This document shows, piece by piece, positions 15,809-24,106 of a stretch of DNA of 64,000 nucleotides. Position numbers and translations under genes: made by a program. The stretch is from Frankia sp. RB7 (GTDB lineage Bacteria > Pseudomonadota > Alphaproteobacteria > Rhizobiales > Xanthobacteraceae). The stretch spans positions 62,001 to 126,000 of the forward strand of contig JAUEPE010000007.1 in NCBI GenBank assembly GCA_030403585.1, in the 5' to 3' direction. The first letter of the stretch is position 1. Each line of letters starts with the position of its first letter. The notes beneath the pieces are model-generated. The model searched no databases and was not told the DNA's origin. It saw only the letters and a list, made by a program, of their open reading frames with translations.

Positions 15809-17505
15809 CAACTACTCGAGCTGGAGTTAAGCAAGGCCTTGAGATAGGTGAGCGTATTGTTCGCGCTCGTGATCGCGGCCTGGTAATTCGCGTATTGGGT
15901 CTGGAGCTGGGTCTGGTAGGCCGACGCATCACTCTCGATGTCGTTGACCTTCTGCTGGAGGTCGGTATCGCGATCGGTCAGGTTCGTGATCAGCGTCTGC
16001 AGCGAGCCCGTGGTCGACGAATAGGTCTTTGACAGCTGATAGAGCTGCGTGGCGATGCCGGAGGTCGAGCTTACCGTAATCGATTGCGACGTCGATCCCG
16101 AATAGGTGAAGGCCATCCCGGCATAGGCCGTTCCGGCAGCGCCAAGGATCGTCGTGCCGCTTATCGTGAACAGCGAGGAATCGCCGCCGATCGAGGCAGA
16201 GGAGAGATTTCCGGACGAATCCACCGTCAGGTCGAGCGTGAAGGATTGCGGCGACGTCCCGGTGTTGACGACGCTGAGCTGGCTCGACGAAGTCTTGGTC
16301 TGCGCCGACAACAGCGTGGTGACGCCGCTGAGATTTGTGCTGAGCACATCTGACAGCGTCGAGGTGTCGAGCTCGAGTTCGTTCTTCTCGTTGAAGGACA
16401 GGCCGAGGTCGGCCATGGTGAGGCCGCCCACCGTGCTGTTGAGCGCGTTCTGGAGCGAATCCATGATGTCACGCATGGTGCCGTCGCCGAACAGCACCGC
16501 GCTCGAATCCGCCGTGCCGTCCGAGGCAGTCGCCTGCTGTGCGATCACCGCGTCGCGGAACGTATTGTAGTTGGTGACGAGGCTCTCGACCGCCGTCTCG
16601 ATCTGGCTGGTATCGGGCTCGATGCTGATGCTGAGCGACGTTCCGCTGGGCGTCGCCTGCAGCAGGTTGAAGGTCACGCCCGTCAGCACATCGGTGATGT
16701 CGTTGGTATCCCGCGTCATCGAGATGCCATCGAGCGAAAATTCAGCCGCCTGCGACGTCTGCAGCACGTCGGCAAAGGCGCCCGTGCTGTCGGTGACGCC
16801 GAGCTCGTTCAGGATGTCGTCGCCGGACGTGCTGGAATAGCTGATGTCGGCGGCATCCTCGGTGCCCGTCAGCACCATTTCGTACGACCCGCTCGACACC
16901 TGGACGATCGAGGCCTGCACATCGGTGGTCGAGGTCTGGGCGTTGATGGCGTCGACGACGTCCTGCATCGACATCGTGCTGGTGACGGTTATATCCGCAG
17001 TGCTGCCACTGCCGAGACCAAGGGAGAACGTGCCGGAATAGCCGAGCGCGCTGGTCTCGCTCGATTGCGAGGTCCCCACCACCTTCTGCGCGGTCGCGAC
17101 CTGGCTGATCGTCAGCGTGTGGTCGCCGGTCGCAGCACCATTGCTGACAGACATCGAGAGCGCGGAGGACGCGCTGACGTCGCCGGTGGAGCTGATGGTC
17201 GCCGCCCGGGTGGCGAAGGCGTTGGTCGCGAGCGAATTGACGACGGCCGTCGCGAGCGAGGACAGGCCGCTGGAGAGCGTCGAAAGATCGGTCTGGAGCG
17301 TCTGGTAGGCGGAGATCTTGGCTTCGTTGTTGGTGATCGAGGTCGAGATCGTGGTCGCTGCCGTCAGCTTGGCGTTCACGGCTGCGGTGATGAGCGCGCT
17401 CCAGTCCACGCTGGTCGATGTGGTGGTACCGGTCGTGGTCACCGTCGAAGCGCTCGACGTGCTGGTGCTCGCGGTGCTGCTGGTGCTCGAACTGACTGAC
17501 GTCAC
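15808..17505 (-). CDS. fliD: flagellar filament cap protein FliD
   Basis: 565 residues, GTG start at 17505. The cap protein sits at the filament tip and inserts flagellin monomers. The N-terminal third contains the FliD pattern VDWSALITAAVNAKLTAATT with INAQTSTTDVQASIVQVSSG and a YEMVLTGTEDAADIS segment; the C-terminal coiled coil reads LTDRDTDLQQKVNDIESDAS, then YQTQLQTQYANYQAAIT. The first 35 residues are a low-complexity Ser/Thr run. It lies downstream of fliC across a strong stem-loop. Confidence 0.9.
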   Translation of the reverse strand: MTSVSSSTSSTASTSTSSASTVTTTGTTTSTSVDWSALITAAVNAKLTAATTISTSITNNEAKISAYQTLQTDLSTLSSGLSSLATAVVNSLATNAFATRAATISSTGDVSASSALSMSVSNGAATGDHTLTISQVATAQKVVGTSQSSETSALGYSGTFSLGLGSGSTADITVTSTMSMQDVVDAINAQTSTTDVQASIVQVSSGSYEMVLTGTEDAADISYSSTSGDDILNELGVTDSTGAFADVLQTSQAAEFSLDGISMTRDTNDITDVLTGVTFNLLQATPSGTSLSISIEPDTSQIETAVESLVTNYNTFRDAVIAQQATASDGTADSSAVLFGDGTMRDIMDSLQNALNSTVGGLTMADLGLSFNEKNELELDTSTLSDVLSTNLSGVTTLLSAQTKTSSSQLSVVNTGTSPQSFTLDLTVDSSGNLSSASIGGDSSLFTISGTTILGAAGTAYAGMAFTYSGSTSQSITVSSTSGIATQLYQLSKTYSSTTGSLQTLITNLTDRDTDLQQKVNDIESDASAYQTQLQTQYANYQAAITSANNTLTYLKALLNSSSSS

Positions 17506-17533
17506 TGTGTTGCCCGATCCATCCCAGGGTGGA

Positions 17534-17558
17534 CCGGGCCGGCATCAAGCCGGCCCGG
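17534..17558 (-). terminator. strong stem-loop between fliC and fliD
   Basis: Perfect 10-bp stem CCGGGCCGGC / GCCGGCCCGG with a 5-base loop, 19 bp after the fliC stop and 29 bp before the fliD start on the minus strand. There is no U-tract after it, so it may be a partial attenuator or a 3' stabiliser of the fliC transcript. Either would help give the large excess of flagellin over cap protein. Confidence 0.6.
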
Positions 17559-17577
17559 AGGTCGTCAAGGAAAGCGC

Positions 17578-18402
17578 TTAGCCGAGCAACTTGAGCAGGT
17601 ACTGCGGCATCTGGTTGGCCGCGGATTCCGCCGACACCGCGGCCTGGGTCTTCACTTCGGCCGAGGACAGCGTGGCCTGCTCGGCCGCGATATCGACGTC
17701 TTTGATCGCCGAATTCGCCGACTGCAGGTTCTGGGTCTGGGTCGAGATCGAGTCCGACGAGAAGTTGAACCGCGATTCCTGAGCACCGATGCTGGCGCGG
17801 GCGGCCGAGACCGTGTCGATCGCGGTATCGAGCGTGTCGAGCGCCGAGGCCGCATCAGACAGCGAGCTGACATCGAGCGAAGTCACGCCGAGCGAGGACG
17901 ACGTCAGACTGGTCAGCGTGATGGTGATGGTGTCGGAGCCGGACGACCCGACCAGCACGGAGACGCCCGAGGAGAACACGCTGGAGCCATCCAGAAGGCT
18001 TTGGCTGGAATAGCGCGTGCCGCTCGCGATCGAATCGATTTCGCTCGTGAGCTGCGTGAATTCCGAGTTGATGTAAGCGCGGCTGGAATCGGTCGTGGTG
18101 CCCGAGGCCGACTCGGAGGCCAGCGACTTCATGCGCGCCAGGATGTCCGAGATGTTGGAGGCGCCGCCGTCAGCGGTCTGGAGGATCGCGGTCGCCTGCG
18201 AGGCGTTTGTCGCGGCCTGCTGCAGCGTGGTGACGTCCGACGAAATGCGGGTCGAGATCGCAAGACCGGCGGCGTCGTCGGAGGCCGAGGTGATGCGCGA
18301 GCCGCTCGACAGCTTGGCGAGCGCGCTGCTCTCCTGCGCGGAGTTGATGTTAAGGTAGCGGACCGCAGAGTTCGCCGCGGTATTGGTGGAAATTGCAGGC
18401 AT
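17578..18402 (-). CDS. fliC: flagellin
   Basis: 274 residues, the filament subunit exported by the flagellar type III system. The N-terminal D0/D1 helices include SSALAKLSSGSRITSASDDA followed by AGLAIS, the flagellin signature. The C-terminal pair includes NLQSANSAIKDVDIAAEQAT and ends NQMPQYLLKLLG. The variable middle is short, giving a protein of about 28 kDa, the size class of the thin/lateral flagellins of Bradyrhizobium and much smaller than its thick-flagellum flagellins. Only one copy is present here. The start has AGGAG seven bases upstream. Confidence 0.96.
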   Translation of the reverse strand: MPAISTNTAANSAVRYLNINSAQESSALAKLSSGSRITSASDDAAGLAISTRISSDVTTLQQAATNASQATAILQTADGGASNISDILARMKSLASESASGTTTDSSRAYINSEFTQLTSEIDSIASGTRYSSQSLLDGSSVFSSGVSVLVGSSGSDTITITLTSLTSSSLGVTSLDVSSLSDAASALDTLDTAIDTVSAARASIGAQESRFNFSSDSISTQTQNLQSANSAIKDVDIAAEQATLSSAEVKTQAAVSAESAANQMPQYLLKLLG

Positions 18403-18543
18403 TGGAAGCTCCTGTGCTGATGGGCATGGCGTGCCGCATCGTTGAAGACGATTGACGACGCAGACCGCAGCCCCGTCCGTTCGCTCAAACGGTGGAGCGC
18501 AAGGAGATCAGGCGCGAAAGTTTTCGCAGGGCCAATTTTATGG

Positions 18544-19242
18544 TTAGCAATCGGTAAACGCGGTGCGGATGTCGCGTTCGTGCTTGCGCAGCAACTGACG
18601 CAGCTGCTGGCGTCCGCGCTTGAGCAGGGACTCCACCGCCGCCACCGTGGTGTCCATCACCTGGGCGATCTCGCCGTTGCTCATGTTCTCGTGGTAGGAG
18701 AAGATCACCGCGACGCGCTGCTGCTCGGGCAGGCGCTGCATCGCGAGCTCCAGCATGCCGTTCAGCTCGTTGCGCTCGATGACCTCGACGGCGCCAGGCT
18801 GGCCGTCGGGGACCTCCGGCACGGTCTCGACATTCTCATTGCGCGGCTTGCGGCGCAGATCGATGCAGCGGTTGGAGATGACACGGTAGAGCCAGGTCGA
18901 GAACTTGGCGCGGCCGTGCTGCCAGCGCCCGCGATGGCTCCAGATCTTGAGCATGGTGTCCTGCACCACGTCTTCGGCATCCGCGGCGTTGCCGACGATG
19001 CGCAGCGCGATCGCATAGGCGCGATCGATGTGACGCTCGACCAGCATGCGGAACGCGACCTCGTCGCCGGCGGCCAACTTGTCGAGAAGCTCGCTGTCCT
19101 CATCGAAGACGACATCGGCAGCGACCGGCGTGCTGTCGGGCGCCAGCGGCACCGACGGCATCATGGGCACAATCTCTTCAGCCGGCAGCGTTGTCGTGAT
19201 CTCGGCCTCGGCGGGAGCCCAGACATCAGCAGCGTAACTCAT
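18544..19242 (-). CDS. ECF-type RNA polymerase sigma factor
   Basis: 232 residues from ATG 19242 (GGAG nearby); an upstream in-frame start would add 24 unlikely residues. Sigma region 2 reads HIDRAYAIALRIVGNAADAE, then DVVQDTMLKIWSHRGRW, with AKFSTWLYRVISNRCIDLRR after it. Region 4 has LPEQQRVAVIFSYHENMSNG followed by EIAQVMDTTVAAVESLLKRG. An acidic N-terminal extension of about 50 residues precedes region 2, longer than in most ECF factors. No anti-sigma gene is adjacent. It lies upstream of fliC on the same strand, so a role in flagellar or envelope gene control is possible but unproven. Confidence 0.9.
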   Translation of the reverse strand: MSYAADVWAPAEAEITTTLPAEEIVPMMPSVPLAPDSTPVAADVVFDEDSELLDKLAAGDEVAFRMLVERHIDRAYAIALRIVGNAADAEDVVQDTMLKIWSHRGRWQHGRAKFSTWLYRVISNRCIDLRRKPRNENVETVPEVPDGQPGAVEVIERNELNGMLELAMQRLPEQQRVAVIFSYHENMSNGEIAQVMDTTVAAVESLLKRGRQQLRQLLRKHERDIRTAFTDC

Positions 19243-19754
19243 CCCGCAATCTCCAACCCGCAATGCCGGCGGCGCACATGCCACACGGCTTCCAGGCGTT
19301 GAACGCAGGGCCAAAACAATCCAGGCGGATAATTTTTGTTATTTTTCAATATGTTAGCCGGTATCTTTTGCCGAGTATCGGGCAATAATTGCCGAGCGCG
19401 CGCTACTCTCGCGCATCCTTCCCGCAATCATCACATCGTCTCGCGCCATGGCGGATCATCCATCCTGAACAGATGTCGTTGAGAGAAAACGCTGACATTA
19501 CACGGCACTAGGTGATCAAACGCGACGCGCGCTTTGCGCATCAAGAAGCGATTGTTTCCGAGTGTGAATGAACACGAGACGACTTTTGCACTCGGCAATT
19601 TTTTCCGAATCACCTTTTCGAACCTAGCGATTTTTTTGAATCTGTCAGTCGTAACGAATGCGTTTTTGAATCACGCGTGAATTATTTTCGCATTTGTGGC
19701 GCCTGACATCGTGAACGTGCGCGTTAATTGATCTGATTGGTTGAGAATCTGCAC
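19243..19754. other. 512-bp divergent intergenic region with T-tract/GAATC repeats
   Basis: Lies between the leftward sigma-factor gene and the rightward HAD-like gene and is clearly more AT-rich than its neighbours. I see no gene. The right half carries three copies of a T-tract followed by GAATC: a TTTTTTCC-GAATC version ending at 19621, and exact TTTTTGAATC at 19633-19642 and 19663-19672, spaced 21 and 30 bases (about two and three helical turns). This suggests phased, bent DNA or sites for an AT-seeking regulator. Confidence 0.55.
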
Positions 19755-22169
19755 ATGACGATCGCAACGGCCGGTGCGAAGCGCCGCGCTCAAACTGTTT
19801 CCGCTTGGTCATTCGATATTTTCGATACATTTCTATTGCGCGCCTGTACGACGCCAGATGGTGTATTTGAAAGGACTTACGAGCTTTCGGGTATTTCACA
19901 GACTTGTCCGAATGTTTCCGCGAGTTTCGTTCAGCATCGTATCCAGGCCGAAGCGCGTGCGCGGAGGACCGCGAAGGATAAGCGCGGGGGCAGCGAAGTT
20001 CGCATTGATGAAATCTATTCCTGCTTTCCATTCAAGCTGTTCGGTCTCACGCGCCACCACCTGAACGATCTCGTCGAATCAGAGTTCGCGGCCGAGATCG
20101 AGCTTTGTCGCGCCAACCCGGACATGCTTCGGCAATATCTGGACATGAAACGTGCCGGCCATCACGTCGGCTTCATCTCCGACACCTATTGGGATTCCGA
20201 CCGGCTGGCGCGATTGCTGCGCGCATGCCGCCCCGGGCTGACATGGGACTTCCTCTACGCCTCCTGCGACCATGGCAGTGGCAAGAGCGAGGCGCTTTTC
20301 GCAAAATACCTGTCCGAGCAGGGCATCGACGCCAGCATCTCTTTTCACGTCGGCGACAACGACAAGGCCGATATCAGGGGCGCGAAGCGCCACGGCATTA
20401 GGCCGCGCTATTATCCGCAGGCGACGCCGCAACTGGCGTCGAAATTCCGGCGCGAGACCGCGCTGTTCGAGCTGTTGTGCGCCGGCGCGCCGTCCAGGCT
20501 CGACCATGGCGCGCGGACCTTGCGGCGCATGGTCGCCGCGCGCAGCGCCGAGAAATCTCCCGCCTTTCATCTCGGCATGACCGTGCTCGGCCCGGTGATG
20601 ACGGCATTCGATGCCTTCATCGCCCGGCGCTGCCAGGAGGCTGCCGGCCCCGGCCGAAAGGTCGCCCTCGCCTTCCTCGGCCGCGACGGCTTCTTGCCAC
20701 ACCGGATCTGGCAGGAGTTGCACGGCACCAATTCGGCCTATCTCGAGATCAACCGACGCGTCAGCCTGATCGCCTCGGCCGACACCATGCAGCCGCTCAT
20801 CGATCTCCTCGGGAAGGTGTTGAAGATCGACGCGCCGACCTTCCGCGACATGATCAAGATTCAGGCGCCAAAGGTCGACGCGTTCTTCGCGGCTTATCCT
20901 GACGGAATTGCTCCCGGCGAAGATCTCGCCGAAGCTCTGCCGGACCTGATGGATGCCGGCGAGATCATCGAGCTCGCGGCAGCCCTGCGCGCGCGATTGC
21001 TTGCCTATTTGCGTCACGCGATCCCCGGCTTCGACGAATGTACCGACCTGGTGCTCGCCGATCTCGGCTATTCCGGCAGCGTGCAGAAGGCGCTACGCCG
21101 CGTGTTCGACATGGAAGGTATCAATATCCGTCTCCACGGCGCCTATCTGATCTCGCTCGACGACGCCTTCGACGATGTCGCCGACGAAGACAGCGCGGCA
21201 GGCTTCATCTCGGACCTCGTGGTGACGCCGCACATCAAGCGCATGCTGATCCGCAACATCGCGCTGCTGGAGCAGCTCTGCTGCTCCGCCGATGGTTCGG
21301 TCCGCGACTATGACGGCGACCAGGTGCTGCGCGAGATCAATCCGCGGCCCACCAGCCAGATCGCGCTCGCCGCGGAGATTCAGGCTGGCAGCGTCGCCTT
21401 TGCAGAGAGCGTCGAGGACGTCGCGGTCGATTTCTGTCTCAACCCCTATGCTGCGCCTGACGTCGCTGCGCGCTGGTGCACGGCGACACTGGCGCGGTTC
21501 CTGCTGCTGCCTGATGAGGACGAGCTGGCGCTGCTCGGCGGATTGAAGCACGACGTCAATCTCGGCACGCATGCGCTGGCGCCGATGATCGACAGCGACT
21601 TCATCCGCCGGCAGATCACCGCCCGCGGTTTTTCCGCCGCCTGCGCGTCAGCCGCCCCGCCGATGTGGCTCGCCGGCAGCTTTGCCCGGCTGTCACCGTC
21701 GAACGCCTATCTCTACACGCTGTTCGGGGCCAACCGTCTGCCGGCCGATGTCTTCGAAGAGAGCCCTTGTGGTCAGGTCCAGATCGGCCTGTTCCGCGCC
21801 AATGCCGCTGCCACGCTGGACACCGTGACCCTCTATCTCACTGGTTTCGGCGATCTGCGCTTGCGCATTCCCCTCTCGCGCACGATGGCCATCGCCATGA
21901 TCGCGCTGCCGCTGCCGAAATTCGCCGCAGAAGGTCTCCTTCATGGCGTGACCGTCCAATCGGCCGACGACATTCGCGACGCCGCCGAGAGCCAAGATGT
22001 GGCCGGTATCGCCGTCGAAAGCCTCATCTCAGCCGGTGTGCAGCATAGCGGTGCGCATTATCGCACCGAGAACGACGACGCCTGCCTGCTCATCCCTGTC
22101 GCCCCAATGGCGCATGACATCGCGATCTATTCGGTCGCGATCACCCCGCTCGGTTCCAGTCGCAAATAG
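19755..22169 (+). CDS. large HAD-superfamily hydrolase-like protein
   Basis: 804 residues. An N-terminal HAD domain has motif I WSFDIFDTFLLR (Asp21; the second catalytic acid position is Asp24-Thr25 as in S-F-D-x-F-D-T variants), a motif II region VGFISDTYW near residue 140 and motif IV HVGDNDKADIRGAKRHGI with Asp201 and Asp203. The remaining 600 residues include FLGRDGFLPHRIWQEL and LVLADLGYSGSVQKALR and are unassigned. I recall such long HAD proteins in polysaccharide and surface-modification loci. Start ATG 19755; the ribosome site is weak. The first 300 bases are more AT-rich than the rest of the gene. Confidence 0.75.
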   Translation: MTIATAGAKRRAQTVSAWSFDIFDTFLLRACTTPDGVFERTYELSGISQTCPNVSASFVQHRIQAEARARRTAKDKRGGSEVRIDEIYSCFPFKLFGLTRHHLNDLVESEFAAEIELCRANPDMLRQYLDMKRAGHHVGFISDTYWDSDRLARLLRACRPGLTWDFLYASCDHGSGKSEALFAKYLSEQGIDASISFHVGDNDKADIRGAKRHGIRPRYYPQATPQLASKFRRETALFELLCAGAPSRLDHGARTLRRMVAARSAEKSPAFHLGMTVLGPVMTAFDAFIARRCQEAAGPGRKVALAFLGRDGFLPHRIWQELHGTNSAYLEINRRVSLIASADTMQPLIDLLGKVLKIDAPTFRDMIKIQAPKVDAFFAAYPDGIAPGEDLAEALPDLMDAGEIIELAAALRARLLAYLRHAIPGFDECTDLVLADLGYSGSVQKALRRVFDMEGINIRLHGAYLISLDDAFDDVADEDSAAGFISDLVVTPHIKRMLIRNIALLEQLCCSADGSVRDYDGDQVLREINPRPTSQIALAAEIQAGSVAFAESVEDVAVDFCLNPYAAPDVAARWCTATLARFLLLPDEDELALLGGLKHDVNLGTHALAPMIDSDFIRRQITARGFSAACASAAPPMWLAGSFARLSPSNAYLYTLFGANRLPADVFEESPCGQVQIGLFRANAAATLDTVTLYLTGFGDLRLRIPLSRTMAIAMIALPLPKFAAEGLLHGVTVQSADDIRDAAESQDVAGIAVESLISAGVQHSGAHYRTENDDACLLIPVAPMAHDIAIYSVAITPLGSSRK

Positions 22170-22236
22170 TGCGCCTGATCGCGCCGCCCCGGCCGTTCAA
22201 GTCCAAGGGCTGAGTGGCGACGCGAGGGGCACGAAA

Positions 22237-23556
22237 TTGACGGACGGGACGCACGCAAACCTTCATGACCTCTTGCAATCCGGCGGCATCCGGCTCGGTC
22301 GGGCCCAGCGCGACCGCCTGGACTGGCTGACCGGCCAATATGGCGCGCCGACGTTGGACGACCTCGCCGGCGGCCGGCGCAGCGGCGTTCTCATTCTCAA
22401 GGAGCCGCCGAGCGGCGCGGCGGCCGAACTGTTCTACCGCTCGCTCAATCCTGGCTGCGCCGTCGTGATTCCGACGAGCGAGAATCCCGGTTTCGACTTC
22501 CTCAAGTCCAAGCTGACCGAGTTCGGCACGGTCGGTCCCTGCGGCGCGGACGGCCCCCACGAGATGTGGTGGGGCGGCATCGGCTGGTCGAAGTTCCTCG
22601 CCGCGGCCGATGCATCCACCGCCCGCCCGCGGATCGTCTCCTGTTACCCGCACGGCGGCGACGCGACCGCCGCCTTTGCGCTCCGGCAGTCGCTCGAACG
22701 ATTTGATCTCGCCTGTCATATCGAGCCGATCGACACACAGTTCAGCGACCGCCTGCTCTGCTTCGAGAAGGCGGAGTTCATGCTGCGGATGTGGAACAAA
22801 TATCGCGAACCGCTGCTGTTCGTCGAAGCCGGCGCCGTGCTCCGCGAGGCGCCGCTGCTGCCGTCCTTCCTCGGCTGCGACGTCGCACTCCACAAATGGA
22901 ATCGCTGGGAGATGTCGGCGCGCACGCTCTATCTCGGCCGCACCAGGGCTGCAGAGATGCTGCTGCGCACCTGGCAGCATCTTGCCGCGTCGTACCCTGC
23001 GATCTGGGAGGGCTATCTGCTCGACCAGGCCTGGAGTCTGGCCTCGTCGCAGGTGCCGCTCGACACGGTGTGGCTGCCAAGGTCCTATCACACGCTGGCG
23101 GGCGATCTCGGCGCGATGCGCGCCACTGTCCTGCATAATCAGCAGACGACGACGCTGGAGCTTGGACCCGATTCCGCATTCGCCAGCCTCGTGCGCACCG
23201 CACGCCGGGCCGGCCGCACCGGCGCGCGCGATGCCTTCATGGTGATGACCTCAAAGGCCGAAGCAGGCAAGGGCATCGCCATCATCCTGCGCGATATCTC
23301 GGCCAGCGACGCCGGCGCGATCGCCGCCACCGTCGAAGCCGTGACGGGCGCCTATGCCGCCGATTGCGGTGGTTACGGCCGCCTCGAGCTGTCGCTCTGC
23401 GCCTGGCAGGACGATGTCGGCGCGGCGCGCGATGCGGCGGCGCTGGCGCGTTACCGCACCCTGGAGATCGCGCCGGGACAGCGTATCGCCAACGACTTCT
23501 TCGCACACTGCGCAGCCGACGACGCCGTCATGACCGCCCGCCAACTCTTCCCCTGA
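22237..23556 (+). CDS. putative glycosyltransferase-like protein
   Basis: 439 residues from TTG 22237, chosen because GAGGGG lies eight bases before it; no better start is seen in the open frame upstream. The central part, EPLLFVEAGAVLREAPLLPS, then CDVALHKWNRWEMSARTLYL, and IWEGYLLDQAWSLA further on, follows the pattern of nucleotide-sugar transferases ('FVDADAVL...P.L...CDVA.H.....SGTLYLG'). The metal-binding D-x-D that this pattern usually carries reads E-A-G here (residues 197-199). The C-terminal 130 residues are unassigned. It follows the HAD-like gene by 67 bp. Function is inferred, not shown. Confidence 0.5.
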   Translation: MTDGTHANLHDLLQSGGIRLGRAQRDRLDWLTGQYGAPTLDDLAGGRRSGVLILKEPPSGAAAELFYRSLNPGCAVVIPTSENPGFDFLKSKLTEFGTVGPCGADGPHEMWWGGIGWSKFLAAADASTARPRIVSCYPHGGDATAAFALRQSLERFDLACHIEPIDTQFSDRLLCFEKAEFMLRMWNKYREPLLFVEAGAVLREAPLLPSFLGCDVALHKWNRWEMSARTLYLGRTRAAEMLLRTWQHLAASYPAIWEGYLLDQAWSLASSQVPLDTVWLPRSYHTLAGDLGAMRATVLHNQQTTTLELGPDSAFASLVRTARRAGRTGARDAFMVMTSKAEAGKGIAIILRDISASDAGAIAATVEAVTGAYAADCGGYGRLELSLCAWQDDVGAARDAAALARYRTLEIAPGQRIANDFFAHCAADDAVMTARQLFP

Positions 23557-23569
23557 GGAACATCACGCG

Positions 23570-24106
23570 ATGCTCAAGACCATCATCCTCCTCACCGACA
23601 CCGTGCAACAGCAGCAGCCGCTGGCCAATTTGCTGCGCGAACACAATCGCGAGCTCGCGTTCGTCTCCGCGCTGCGCGCCCAGGACCTCAGCGCCATTGA
23701 TCCGGAAACCCTGAGCGAGGCACGTCTGGTGTCCTTTGCCGCCGACGTCGCGGTCCCCGAAAAATTCCTGCTGCAGCTCGGCTACGGTGCCTACAAATTC
23801 TACGCTGCAGCGACGCAATATCCGGGGCTGCCGCCGGCGCCCGACGAGAGCGACGAGAATCCACCCTGCTACTCCGTGATCGCGCAGTCGATGATGATCT
23901 GGCCGGATTTCAAGAAGGTGGTGGGTCTGGAAACCGTGACAATCCCGGACGGAACCGCTGCCGCCGAGCGCGAGCGACTGGTGTTCACCCGCCTGGCCCA
24001 TTTGTTCTGGCGGATGTCGATCATGATCGCGGGCGAGGTGACGGATCTCCCCGGGATCATCGGATCTGCTGAGACCCAGCGGCCGACGCTGGCGATGATG
24101 AACTGA
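23570..24106 (+). CDS. hypothetical protein, weakly formyltransferase-like
   Basis: 178 residues, 13 bp after the glycosyltransferase-like gene and so in the same operon. The stretch ARLVSFAADVAVPEKFLLQL, then GYGAYKFYAAATQYPGLPP, has the order of the formyltransferase core ('ARLI.F....IVP...L..L....N.HP..PEYPG') but lacks its Asn-His-Pro centre, so it is at best a degenerate relative. Its last 50 bases overlap the convergent gene at 24057 tail to tail. No membrane segment. Confidence 0.55.
   Translation: MLKTIILLTDTVQQQQPLANLLREHNRELAFVSALRAQDLSAIDPETLSEARLVSFAADVAVPEKFLLQLGYGAYKFYAAATQYPGLPPAPDESDENPPCYSVIAQSMMIWPDFKKVVGLETVTIPDGTAAAERERLVFTRLAHLFWRMSIMIAGEVTDLPGIIGSAETQRPTLAMMN

Noticed and set aside
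18403..18543. Possible sigma54 or sigma28 promoter upstream of fliC
   Set aside because: GG/GC spacing for sigma54 and the TAAA/GCCGATAA pattern for sigma28 do not fit well on the minus strand, so no flagellar promoter is called.
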